Notes under the pieces: model-generated
What the model was told of the DNA's origin: nothing
What the model saw: the letters and a program-made list of their open reading frames with translations, nothing else
Database searches by the model: none
Translations under genes and position numbers: made by a program
Source of the DNA: Candidatus Cryptobacteroides avicola
GTDB lineage: Bacteria; Bacteroidota; Bacteroidia; Bacteroidales; UBA932
NCBI GenBank assembly: GCA_017695115.1
Contig: JADILV010000058.1
Coordinates: forward strand, 28,848-92,847
Direction: 5' to 3'
Length of the DNA: 64,000 bases
Shown here: positions 54,905 through 63,621 of the stretch, piece after piece
Numbering within the stretch: position 1 is the first letter of the stretch
Layout of the letters: each line of letters starts with the position of its first letter

Positions 54905-55926
54905 AATAATTCTAAATCATGTAATACAATAGACGTAAATTGTTTTGCGCCAGTCTCATTTAAAAAGAATGAATTCTTAAATAGCCTATCTTCTGCAAAT
55001 CGCATATCATCAATATAATTCATAAAAGGCGCATTCTCACTATTTGCAGACCATATAAAACTGTATATATAATTTTCTCTGAATGTTTCTGAAAATTTTG
55101 AGGATAGTGTCGGATGCATCGGAGGAATGACTATAACCGGTTTCAAATCCCTTTCTATGCAGAAGTTTATTATATCGGATAATAACTTTATTCTCTTTTC
55201 TCTACCTTTCTTATTTTCTTGTGACAACCCGGCCTCCAGATCCGTTATGCCAAACTCTAAAAGCCAGCCCTTAATCCATCTGTCCGAATTATCCTCAAAG
55301 CCTACGGAAATTTTTTTTGTATCAGGTCTCTTTTTCAGAATATTTTTTACTAATTCTTTCATGGATCTTATCGGGTCTGCTATCAATGGATAGTTTCTCC
55401 TGATTTTCACACTTCTAAAATCATCTATAAGCGCAGGATCTAATAAGTAGTAGTATTTATCATTAGTTTCTTTTCTCCACTTCCCGTCAACATCAAGTCC
55501 GGAGAATGGACCTAAAGATATTATAACGACCCCGTTTCTTTTTAAAATACTGAAATACGTTTTTAAAATCTTAAATCCGTATGACAATGATTGCGGCTGT
55601 TCAGCCCAATTGAACGTTTTTATTCCCAGTCCAGAATAATCAAATGCATGTTTGGCTGAAGAACTGCCGATATTCACAACATCATAGTTTCGTTCCTCAT
55701 GTTCCCGGTACCACTCATTTGTAGGATAATTATTCAAATTCGGGATTATAGACTTGAACCATACTGTTTTTTTTACTTCATTATTTAGGAGCAATGCCAA
55801 TACAACAACAGTTGATATTGCTGCCCCAAAGCAAATCAAGAACAATGCTAATCCTGATGAAAAAAAATATGATATTATGACTATAAACAGATAAACAGAA
55901 CCTGAATACGCAAGTTTTTTTTTCAT
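54901..55926 (-). CDS. SGNH-like membrane-anchored protein
   Basis: 341 residues with two N-terminal membrane helices (about 7-24 and 27-47) and a soluble part with DVVNIGSSSAKHAFDYSG, resembling the first block of SGNH/GDSL hydrolases, and VVIISLGPFSGLDVDG. Possibly a sugar O-acyl-modifying enzyme; the family was not fixed. AT-rich like its downstream neighbours. Confidence 0.65.
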   Translation of the reverse strand: MKKKLAYSGSVYLFIVIISYFFSSGLALFLICFGAAISTVVVLALLLNNEVKKTVWFKSIIPNLNNYPTNEWYREHEERNYDVVNIGSSSAKHAFDYSGLGIKTFNWAEQPQSLSYGFKILKTYFSILKRNGVVIISLGPFSGLDVDGKWRKETNDKYYYLLDPALIDDFRSVKIRRNYPLIADPIRSMKELVKNILKKRPDTKKISVGFEDNSDRWIKGWLLEFGITDLEAGLSQENKKGREKRIKLLSDIINFCIERDLKPVIVIPPMHPTLSSKFSETFRENYIYSFIWSANSENAPFMNYIDDMRFAEDRLFKNSFFLNETGAKQFTSIVLHDLELL

Positions 55927-55950
55927 TTATATATTCGTATATGTTATTTT

Positions 55951-56796
55951 TCAATATCCCGGACAGTTAACGGACTCTATATGATATTTATAGTCCTGAT
56001 TCAAAGACGATATCTGCTCGAATTCGTCCTCTGTCAAGGAAAAATCGAAGACATCTATGTTCTCTGCGAATCTGGAAGGCCTGTACGACTTGAATACCGG
56101 CATATCGTCCCCTTGCTGGACATGCCACCTCAATATTATCTGGCCCAACGATTTATTGTATTTCTGACACAGGTCCTTAAGAAACTGACTCTCCCTCAGC
56201 GGAGTGACCAGACGACACAAAGGGGCATACGACTGTATCCTGATACCTTTGCTCCTCATGTATCCGACAAGATTTCCGGCAGTCCGCAATGGATGGTACT
56301 CGAACTGATTTACCATGGGCACTGTCCCGACTCCTGATGACAACAGCCTCTCGAAATGACGGACATCGTAATTTGCCACCCCTATCGCACGGACCTTGCC
56401 TGATTCGTACACTTTCTCCATTTCATGCCAAGTCCGTTCATAGTAGCCCGGATACGGCCAATGCATAAGCCACAGGTCTATATAATCAGTCTTCAGGTTT
56501 TTAAGGGAACGGTCTATTTCCTCTCCTATCTTTCCTCTGATCTGCTGGCCGTTACCGATCTTTGTCGTCAGAAAGAAATCCTCCCTCCTGTATTTTCCTC
56601 CGGACTCCTTTAATATGTCATGGAAGACTTGCCCTACCACAGGTTCATTCCCATAGTCTCTGGCCGTGTCTATCGCCCTGAATCCGGCTGAAAAACCGGC
56701 CTCCATTACGGTCTTCAGTTCCTTGTATTTCATCCAGTTCGTACCGATACCCATATTCGGCATCCGCACTCCGTTGGACAAGATAATACTGTTCAT
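55951..56796 (-). CDS. aldo/keto reductase
   Basis: 281-residue (alpha/beta)8 NADPH-dependent reductase. Seen: SNGVRMPNMGIGTNWMKYKE at the start, AIDTARDYGNEPVVG (catalytic Asp/Tyr), KTDYIDLWLMHWPYP (Lys-His region) and IGVANYDVRHFERLL. The start at 56796 is chosen because it overlaps the wzx stop by 4 bases (ATGA) and matches the family start; the frame is open much further upstream inside wzx. May reduce a sugar nucleotide or a ketone; the link to capsule is inferred. Confidence 0.87.
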   Translation of the reverse strand: MNSIILSNGVRMPNMGIGTNWMKYKELKTVMEAGFSAGFRAIDTARDYGNEPVVGQVFHDILKESGGKYRREDFFLTTKIGNGQQIRGKIGEEIDRSLKNLKTDYIDLWLMHWPYPGYYERTWHEMEKVYESGKVRAIGVANYDVRHFERLLSSGVGTVPMVNQFEYHPLRTAGNLVGYMRSKGIRIQSYAPLCRLVTPLRESQFLKDLCQKYNKSLGQIILRWHVQQGDDMPVFKSYRPSRFAENIDVFDFSLTEDEFEQISSLNQDYKYHIESVNCPGY

Positions 56797-58316
56797 CTCG
56801 CTATATTTAATCGTCTTCTTAATTCGCAATACAGCCTGTCCTTGATTCCGCTCCGAAGCCCTACTGTCAGGACTACGACACCTATACTGGCTGAAGAGAC
56901 CAGACACGTCACCACAAGACGGCCGAATGTAGCATCCATCCATTTATCGTATACAAGCATCGGGACAAGCATCGAAAGGCATGCTACCAGAAGGCATCTG
57001 CCATACACGGACAAAAGATACCTGTGGATGGAATAAGACACGTATTTCTTCAAAACGAACACGCTGACCAGTTCTGACAGTATCATGGTCGCATTGGCTG
57101 TAACGAATACACTTTCCGGAGAGAAACCCAATTTCAGTCCCAGATATGCCAACGGCAAGGCAAGACACAGTACTGTCCCGACCGTCATGTTGACAAATTT
57201 GATGTGCCCGGTCGCATGGAACACCGTCGAACGCGGTGTCTTCAGTGTCTGGATCAGGCACAGGACCAGTACCAGGCGCAGGAAACTGACACTATGATCA
57301 GGATAGTCACCCAGCCATAGCCGGAGTATGTAATCAGTCTCCAGAAAAATCGGAAGACAGATCAGCCACATCAGATAGAATGAAAAGCAGCTGCTGTCCT
57401 TGACAAGGCGCATCATACCTTCAACGTCCCCTTCCGCGTATGATTTTATTATCTGGGGCTTGACCGCCGTCATGAAATTGTTGCCGAACTGTGTCACCGC
57501 TCCCTGCACCTGATACGCAATCCCTCGCGCTGCATTGACGGCCGGTCCGAAGAACATGTTGAGCAGCAGGTTCAGGCCCTGGCCTTGTGCCAATACTGAA
57601 AGGTTGCCTATCAGGTCAGCCCCGCCGAACGAAAACATCTCCTTGTATAATGCCTTGTCCCTGTACAGTCTGATCCTGCTTTCCTTGAAATGACGGTTGC
57701 AGTAGAACCGGTAGAACAGCATGATGATTACCTGTACGGCACACAGCAGGAGTGCGTAATATACCAGCACATCAAATGGTGATGCCATTATGACAAATGC
57801 CACGGCCAGCTTGAATGCCGCCTCGGCAATGCCCACCCATGCATAGACCCTCATGTCCTCGTGCGCTATGATCATCGCGTTGTAAGGCACCTGCGTAAGG
57901 GAGAAGAAGCATGTGACTATCGATATCTGGTATACCCAGAATGCCGCATCCATCCTGTTGACGGGAATAGTCATCTTCTCATAGAAGAACCACAGGCCGA
58001 CCGTCTCCGCCAGGGCTATGATAAGGAGTGCAAGCATCACATGTATAACAAGCGCGACATTGAAGACCCGGTTGACTCCATCAGAGTTCTTCTTGCCGAG
58101 TTCGAATGTTATATATCTTGATGTCGCTGTCCCGAGTGAACCGTTAAGGAACGTGAACATAGTCACAAGCCCACCGACGACATTGTACAGTCCGTAGTCG
58201 ACCTCTCCCAGCACCCGCAGCACGACTCTCGAGGTATACAGGGTGGTCCCCATTACCAGGAGCATCCTCACATAAAGGAATGCCGTATTCTTTGCTATTC
58301 TCCTGTTGTCTGTCAC
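56793..58316 (-). CDS. Wzx-type polysaccharide flippase
   Basis: 507 residues with about 12-14 membrane segments; MATE/MOP-superfamily start KNTAFLYVRMLLVMGTTLYTSR, GEVDYGLYNVVGGLVTMFTF and GTATSRYITFELGKKN. Flips the undecaprenyl-linked repeat unit across the inner membrane. Start codon is GTG. Base composition is like the housekeeping genes, unlike the downstream core. Confidence 0.9.
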   Translation of the reverse strand: MTDNRRIAKNTAFLYVRMLLVMGTTLYTSRVVLRVLGEVDYGLYNVVGGLVTMFTFLNGSLGTATSRYITFELGKKNSDGVNRVFNVALVIHVMLALLIIALAETVGLWFFYEKMTIPVNRMDAAFWVYQISIVTCFFSLTQVPYNAMIIAHEDMRVYAWVGIAEAAFKLAVAFVIMASPFDVLVYYALLLCAVQVIIMLFYRFYCNRHFKESRIRLYRDKALYKEMFSFGGADLIGNLSVLAQGQGLNLLLNMFFGPAVNAARGIAYQVQGAVTQFGNNFMTAVKPQIIKSYAEGDVEGMMRLVKDSSCFSFYLMWLICLPIFLETDYILRLWLGDYPDHSVSFLRLVLVLCLIQTLKTPRSTVFHATGHIKFVNMTVGTVLCLALPLAYLGLKLGFSPESVFVTANATMILSELVSVFVLKKYVSYSIHRYLLSVYGRCLLVACLSMLVPMLVYDKWMDATFGRLVVTCLVSSASIGVVVLTVGLRSGIKDRLYCELRRRLNIAR

Positions 58317-58338
58317 CGGATATCCTTATAGCAGACTG

Positions 58339-60174
58339 TCAATACCACTCTATATTCTCTTTCAAGACCTTGGCCGGAGATCCGCCAACCAGACTCCTTG
58401 GAGGTACGTCTCTGGTCACTGTCGCGTTGGCGGCCACTACCGCCCCCTCTCCGATTGTCACTCCAGGCATTATCGTACAGCCTGTGCACAGCCATACATG
58501 GTCACCTATATGCACTGGAGCATGGTTCCGGTAATGGTCGTTGATCATGACGTGAGGGCCGTTCCAGTCCCGGATAGAGACGTTGCGGCCTATCCTGACC
58601 CCGTTCCCTATCGTGACCTCCTTGGCGCACATGATCGTAAGGCCCACATTCGCCGCTCCCTGGCCTATTACCAGCCTGCCGCCGTTGACAACTTCTATAT
58701 AGGCGCCGTAACGCAGGTTGTACGGGCCCGTACCGTATCTGGTAAGCGGGCCGTCATGTATCTCCAGAGTCGTGCCGGACTCCATCCTCAGACATGTCGG
58801 TATCCTGAGTCCTTTTACAGGATTGTTCCCGTAAAGGAAAGGAGCCTTCACTATGATTCTGGCTGTAGGGTGTACATCAAACACGGAACTGCGCATCGTG
58901 TATATCACGTTGCCTTTCCGCACGTCCGATTCGGTATTCTTACGGAAATTTATGTACACGAAATTCTTGTACGCCCTTATGGAAAATCCCAGATACCGGT
59001 ATATGGTATATGCTCTTTTCAACAGGCGTTTCAGATTCTCTTTCATTGAAACCCTTCCTCCGGATTCCAACGGGAAATATTTTTCCGTCACCTGATCAAA
59101 TGTCCCTGAATCGAGGTCTTTGAAGAATGACTCCCTGTCGATTTTTGCCGCCTCTATAGGTTTTGTCAGGGCAATGTTCCCCGGAAGGATGCTCTCGAAC
59201 GGGGTCTCCTCCCATTCGAGCCTGTCCTTTATCAGTTCAAAATACGCCTCGCCTTTCCTGGAGTTCAGAAGGATCATTGACGTGCCTATGTTGTTGTCAA
59301 GGTTCCTGTCAACCTTCTCTATACCCCAGTAATCCGCTATGGTTATGTCTGCCATCCTCGGGAACCCCTTGTACTGGCATGCATAGCATGACGGACGGCA
59401 GTACACGTTGGTATGGTATCCCCTACGGAAATCATCGACCATGGAAACTCCGTAATATACTGCCCCGTTGTCGAATACGACCTTCCTGGTCAGGTTCCGC
59501 CATCCCAGCTCCTTGTTCTTGGCTTTCACATACACTACCTTGCCGCCGTATTTCCTTTCCAGACTGTCAAGGTATTTCCTGTAGACTTTCGGTGAATTGA
59601 CTCCCCGACAGATGAAATCCACTATGATCAGATTGTCATAGTCCTTCATGAGAAAGGACCGCAGGGCTGCCATCTGGCACGGTGTCCCGCACGCAAGGAC
59701 CTTCTCCCCGTTCTTCAGCAACGTGCGGATCTCCTTGTACAGTCCTTCAGCTTTGCTCTGGAGATACTTTGAACTGCGAAGCTTTGCCAGGTCTTCCGGA
59801 TTGCCGGACACATAGTTCCTTACCGAGAAATCCTCGTTGTATATCGCTCCGCTGACATATCCGCCCTGTCCGTACATGCCTTCCGCAAGGGCGGAGAATG
59901 CTCCGCCGGACGTGCTGTCCCAGCGAATCCTCATATTCTTGTTTATCGCTGCTATTGTATGTGAGGGTTTCGGATAGTCGTTCTTTTTCAGTTCGGCTAT
60001 ATGAAGTTCCGGACACACCTTCTCGCACAGGCCGCACTCTACGCACTTGTTCTTGTCCACTTCCGGATACCAGAAGCCTTCGATGTCGGTCTTGAAGGTT
60101 ATGGCGTCATGGGGACATATATCGCCGCAGGCATTGCACCCGCAGCATTTCGTCTTGTCTGTAATTTGTATCAT
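58339..60174 (-). CDS. fusion of FrhB-type iron-sulfur protein and hexapeptide acyltransferase
   Basis: 611 residues. N-terminal part (1-about 400): two ferredoxin motifs (CCGCNACGDICP, CVECGLCEKVCP), GTPCQMAALRSFL, VDFICRGVNSPKVYRKYLD and CYACQYKGFPRMADITIADY. C-terminal part (about 420-611): left-handed beta-helix acetyltransferase with VTIGNGVRIGRNVSI, HIGDHVWLCTGCTIMPGVTI and SLVGGSPAKVLKENI. The frame is open another 33 codons upstream, but those read through the repeat at 60190, so ATG 60174 is the start. The same two domains are split into 47920 and 47384. Confidence 0.88.
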   Translation of the reverse strand: MIQITDKTKCCGCNACGDICPHDAITFKTDIEGFWYPEVDKNKCVECGLCEKVCPELHIAELKKNDYPKPSHTIAAINKNMRIRWDSTSGGAFSALAEGMYGQGGYVSGAIYNEDFSVRNYVSGNPEDLAKLRSSKYLQSKAEGLYKEIRTLLKNGEKVLACGTPCQMAALRSFLMKDYDNLIIVDFICRGVNSPKVYRKYLDSLERKYGGKVVYVKAKNKELGWRNLTRKVVFDNGAVYYGVSMVDDFRRGYHTNVYCRPSCYACQYKGFPRMADITIADYWGIEKVDRNLDNNIGTSMILLNSRKGEAYFELIKDRLEWEETPFESILPGNIALTKPIEAAKIDRESFFKDLDSGTFDQVTEKYFPLESGGRVSMKENLKRLLKRAYTIYRYLGFSIRAYKNFVYINFRKNTESDVRKGNVIYTMRSSVFDVHPTARIIVKAPFLYGNNPVKGLRIPTCLRMESGTTLEIHDGPLTRYGTGPYNLRYGAYIEVVNGGRLVIGQGAANVGLTIMCAKEVTIGNGVRIGRNVSIRDWNGPHVMINDHYRNHAPVHIGDHVWLCTGCTIMPGVTIGEGAVVAANATVTRDVPPRSLVGGSPAKVLKENIEWY

Positions 60175-60189
60175 CGGTTTTTTGTTCTT

Positions 60190-60225
60190 CAGATTTCTCC
60201 GCTCGCTTTGCTCGGTCGAAATGAC
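60190..60225. repeat. dispersed intergenic repeat, copy 2
   Basis: CAGATTTCTCCGCTCGCT, then TTGCTCGGTCGAAATGAC. A degenerate extension with GCTGCGCTCGGGATGAC follows at about 60255-60271. Same element as at 22054 and 61590. Confidence 0.8.
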
Positions 60226-60293
60226 AAGAAAAGGCTCAGTCAAAAGGACAGGAAGCTGCGCTCGGGATGACAATGGATGTGTCCGCTAAACGG

Positions 60294-60331
60294 CGAGGGA
60301 CATTTTCAGTCTCTCCTGAAAATGTCCCTCG
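60294..60331 (-). terminator. perfect 16-bp inverted repeat around the ugd stop codon
   Basis: Arms 60294-60309 and 60316-60331 are exactly complementary around a 6-base loop. One arm is the last coding part of ugd and the stop is inside the hairpin. There is no following U-run, so it is a transcript 3' structure or weak attenuator. Confidence 0.5.
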
Positions 60332-61559
60332 TGTATACTTTCTCCTTCACGTCATCCAGACTGGAGTCGTAACGGTTCGTGATGATGGTTTCGCTCTGCC
60401 TCTTGAATTCCTCCAGGTCATTGACTACCCGGCTGCCGAAGAAGGTGCTGCCGTCTGCAAGGGTAGGTTCGTAGATGATCACTTCGGCGCCCTTCGCCTT
60501 GATCCGCTTCATCACTCCCTGGATGCTGCTCTGACGGAAGTTGTCGCTGTGTGACTTCATCGTCAGGCGGTAAACCCCTACAGTGCAGCGCTTCTCCTCC
60601 GTTGGGTCGTAGTCTCCGCGGTTGTAGTAGTTGTAGTAGCCCGCTTTGGTCAGAACCCGGTCCGCGATGAAGTCCTTGCGCGTGCGGTTGCTGTCAACTA
60701 TCGCCTGGATAAGGTTCTCAGGGACGTCAGCGTAGTTCGCAAGAAGCTGCTTCGTGTCCTTCGGAAGGCAGTAGCCGCCATAGCCGAAAGAAGGGTTGTT
60801 GTAGAAGTCACCTATTCTCGGGTCGAGGCTCACGCCCCTGATAATGTCGCTCGTGTTCAGTCCCTTCATCTCCGCGTAGGTGTCAAGCTCGTTGAAGTAG
60901 CTGACACGCAGGGCAAGGTATGTATTCGCGAACAGCTTTACAGCCTCCGCTTCCGTAAGACCCATGTACAGGGTCTCTATATTCTCCTTGAGGGCGCCTT
61001 CCTGAAGAAGCGAGGCGAACCGGTGCGCGGCCTCGTCCAGTCTCGCGTCCCCCTCCGGTCTCCCTACTATGATGCGGCTCGGGTAGAGGTTGTCATACAG
61101 CGCCTTGCTCTCCCTCAGAAACTCCGGGGAGAAGATAATATTGTCCGAACCTGTCTTCCTGCGGATGCTCTCCGTATATCCTACCGGTATCGTGCTCTTG
61201 ATCACCATGATGGCATCAGGGTTCACGCTCTTGACGAGTTCTATGACCTCCTCCACGTGGCTCGTGTCGAAGTAGTTCTTTACCGGATCGTAGTTGGTCG
61301 GGGCTGCTATCACCACGAAGTCAGCGTCCCTGTAGGCCGACGCCCCGTCGAGGGTCGCCACGAGGTCAAGGTCCTTCTCAGCAAGGTATTTCTCGATGTA
61401 GTCGTCCTGGATCGGGGATTTCCTGCCGTTGATCAGGTCAACCTTCTCCGGGATGACGTCCACCGCAGTTACATGGTGGTGCTGGCTCAGAAGGGTCGCG
61501 ATGCTCAGGCCTACGTAGCCGGTCCCGGCTACGGCGATTCTTATGTCTTTGTTGTTCAT
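60306..61559 (-). CDS. ugd: UDP-glucose/nucleotide-sugar 6-dehydrogenase
   Basis: 417-residue NAD-dependent dehydrogenase. Seen: Rossmann start [36 protein letters not shown], catalytic Cys motif [16 protein letters not shown] and [19 protein letters not shown]. Oxidises a UDP-sugar to the uronic acid for the polymer. Precise sugar not proven. Confidence 0.9.
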   Translation of the reverse strand: MNNKDIRIAVAGTGYVGLSIATLLSQHHHVTAVDVIPEKVDLINGRKSPIQDDYIEKYLAEKDLDLVATLDGASAYRDADFVVIAAPTNYDPVKNYFDTSHVEEVIELVKSVNPDAIMVIKSTIPVGYTESIRRKTGSDNIIFSPEFLRESKALYDNLYPSRIIVGRPEGDARLDEAAHRFASLLQEGALKENIETLYMGLTEAEAVKLFANTYLALRVSYFNELDTYAEMKGLNTSDIIRGVSLDPRIGDFYNNPSFGYGGYCLPKDTKQLLANYADVPENLIQAIVDSNRTRKDFIADRVLTKAGYYNYYNRGDYDPTEEKRCTVGVYRLTMKSHSDNFRQSSIQGVMKRIKAKGAEVIIYEPTLADGSTFFGSRVVNDLEEFKRQSETIITNRYDSSLDDVKEKVYTRDIFRRD

Positions 61560-61589
61560 GTGCGTTGGTTGGTCTGTCGGTTTGTTATG

Positions 61590-61625
61590 CAGATTTCTCC
61601 GCTCGCTGCGCTCGGTCGAAATGAC
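61590..61625. repeat. dispersed intergenic repeat, copy 3
   Basis: CAGATTTCTCCGCTCGCT, GCGCTCGGTCGAAATGAC. It differs from copy 2 in only two bases of the middle. It lies between upxY and ugd. Confidence 0.8.
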
Positions 61626-61655
61626 AAAAACATTGCTCGTCGAAACAGATATGCG

Positions 61656-62198
61656 TTATTCGTTGATCATCTCCAGCCATTCGGGGCGGATATAGGTGGT
61701 GGCGACGGCGAGCATTTCCGGCAGCTCGACCATTACCCGTTTGGCTTTTCTGATACGGACGACCTTGCCTTCGATGCCGGCGAACGGTCCGGCGATGACA
61801 CGGACCTTCTGTCCGGATTTCAGGAGCGGCGAAACGTCTGAAATATAGATAATATCATCATCTATGGAAGACGAGACACGGATAAAATCATCCATGGCCT
61901 TGTCAGGGACGACTATCGGAAGGGATGTTGCCCTGTCCCAGATATAATGGAACGGGATGGTCTCCTTCAACTGGGAGCGCAGGTCATCTATCGCGCAGCG
62001 GGTCGCATGGACGAAACAGAGGTTGTTTATGGCCGGGACAAGCGCACGCCTGCGTCTGCCGTCTTTTTCTATCTGCTTGTATGTCATAGGAATGAAAGAG
62101 GCCAACTGGAGCTTGTCAAGTCTGTCTTTCAGCTTCAGTTCCCTCCCGTATGTGACACGGAGAGGATACCATCTGTTCTGTTCATGGGCGTTTCCCAT
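61656..62198 (-). CDS. UpxY family transcription antiterminator
   Basis: 180-residue NusG-like antiterminator. Seen: NGN domain start RWYPLRVTYGRELKLKDRL, SFIPMTYKQIEKDGRRRRA, and a KOW region SGQKVRVIAGPFAGIEGKV. UpxY proteins act on the untranslated leader of their own capsule operon and stop premature termination. It is normally the first gene of the operon; here it is the second, 10 bases after the initiating transferase. No upxZ was seen. Confidence 0.92.
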   Translation of the reverse strand: MGNAHEQNRWYPLRVTYGRELKLKDRLDKLQLASFIPMTYKQIEKDGRRRRALVPAINNLCFVHATRCAIDDLRSQLKETIPFHYIWDRATSLPIVVPDKAMDDFIRVSSSIDDDIIYISDVSPLLKSGQKVRVIAGPFAGIEGKVVRIRKAKRVMVELPEMLAVATTYIRPEWLEMINE

Positions 62199-62208
62199 TT
62201 TCTAAATT

Positions 62209-63621
62209 TTAATATGCCTGGTCGTCGCCGCCCAAAATCTGACGTACGGTCATAAACACTATCTTTACGTCAAGAAGCGGGCTCCAGTGCTCTATATACC
62301 AGATATCGTGCTCCACACGGTCCTTCATCTGCTCCACTGTCTTGGTCTCTCCCCTGCACCCGTTCACCTGGGCCCAGCCGGTAATCCCCGGCTTCACCAG
62401 ATGCCTGACCATGTACTCGGAGATCAGCTTAGAGTACATGTCCGTATGGAACTCCATGTGCGGACGCGGCCCCACTATCGACATATCCCCTTTGAATACA
62501 TTGATGAACTGCGGGAGTTCGTCTATGGAAGTCCGTCTCAGGAAATCCCCGAATTTTGTCTTTCTCGGATCATCTTCGGTAGCCTGTATCTTGTCCGAAT
62601 CCGTATTGACCTTCATGGAACGGAATTTCAGACAACGGAAACTTTTCCCGTTGTACCCGGTCCTGTTCTGGCGGAACAGTATCGGTCCCGGAGAGGTGAG
62701 GCTGGTACCTATTGCCACGAATATCCACACCAACGGATAGACGGTCACAAGGAAAAGTCCCGAAATGACTATATCTTCAGTCCTTTTAAGAAGCTGCATC
62801 AAAGGATTGTTCAGAGGTTCTTCCCGAAGGCTGATGATCGTCACATCCCCGAATTCATCATAATGCATCTTGCGGTGCGGATATCCGTTCATGTTCGGCA
62901 CGAACCAGAACTGGATGAACCTGCTGTCCGCCTCATGTATCAGACGGCTTATGAATTCCCCGTCCGACGAAGGGTTCACGCCGCAATAAAGCTCGTCCAC
63001 CTGATGGTTCTTGAGATAGTCGAATACGTCATTGATACCGCCAAGGACACTGTCTCCTGCCGGTACCTGATCGATATACTTGTCTGTAAAGAATCCGAGC
63101 ACATTGTACCCGTGTACACCGTATCCTGCTTTCATCTCCCTGCTCAGACTCACCAGATTCTCGTCCGCACCTACCATGAGAACACGAAGCCTGTTCCGTC
63201 CGGATTTCCTGATCCAAAGTATTATACGCCTGATCAGCAAGTGCAGGAGGATAATGAGCAGACCGGCCGAGACGCCGTACAGAAGATAGAATCTTACAGG
63301 CGTTATCTTGTATACCGCACTTGTGATGAAGATAAACAGGGAAATCGTCAACGCGGACTGGAACAATGCCCGGAGAAATACCATGTAGTTGGCTATGCGC
63401 CGTTCGTTGAGACGGATCGGGACACATGTGATCGCACATACATAGCTGATGAACAATATCAGCGGTGTGCCGGTACCGTACATTACCCCTGACTGGACTG
63501 GAGTAAGATGGCTTGTGAAATGAAGACTTGCGTAGAAAACGGCATAATGTACCAACAGATCAGCTACATAGGTCGGAAGCTTGAAATAAAGCAACTCCTT
63601 CGGACTCGTTCTAGGCGTCAT
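62209..63621 (-). CDS. undecaprenyl-phosphate glycosylphosphotransferase (initiating enzyme)
   Basis: 470 residues with about four or five N-terminal membrane helices, a soluble sugar-binding segment and the C-terminal Bac_transf domain: FKCLKFRSM-like region (FRCLKFRSMKVNTDSDK), RTSIDELPQFINVFKGDMS, VGPRPHMEFHTD and KPGITGWAQVNGCRGET. Transfers the first sugar phosphate (WcaJ/WbaP type) to undecaprenyl phosphate. First gene of the capsule operon. Confidence 0.92.
   Translation of the reverse strand: MTPRTSPKELLYFKLPTYVADLLVHYAVFYASLHFTSHLTPVQSGVMYGTGTPLILFISYVCAITCVPIRLNERRIANYMVFLRALFQSALTISLFIFITSAVYKITPVRFYLLYGVSAGLLIILLHLLIRRIILWIRKSGRNRLRVLMVGADENLVSLSREMKAGYGVHGYNVLGFFTDKYIDQVPAGDSVLGGINDVFDYLKNHQVDELYCGVNPSSDGEFISRLIHEADSRFIQFWFVPNMNGYPHRKMHYDEFGDVTIISLREEPLNNPLMQLLKRTEDIVISGLFLVTVYPLVWIFVAIGTSLTSPGPILFRQNRTGYNGKSFRCLKFRSMKVNTDSDKIQATEDDPRKTKFGDFLRRTSIDELPQFINVFKGDMSIVGPRPHMEFHTDMYSKLISEYMVRHLVKPGITGWAQVNGCRGETKTVEQMKDRVEHDIWYIEHWSPLLDVKIVFMTVRQILGGDDQAY

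Noticed and set aside
56797..56943. 49-residue extension of the aldo/keto reductase
   Set aside because: It runs inside wzx in another frame; ATG 56796 overlaps the wzx stop by ATGA and fits the family.
60175..60273. 33-residue N-terminal extension of the iron-sulfur/acyltransferase fusion
   Set aside because: It is read from the dispersed repeat at 60190-60225 and precedes the normal family start at 60174.
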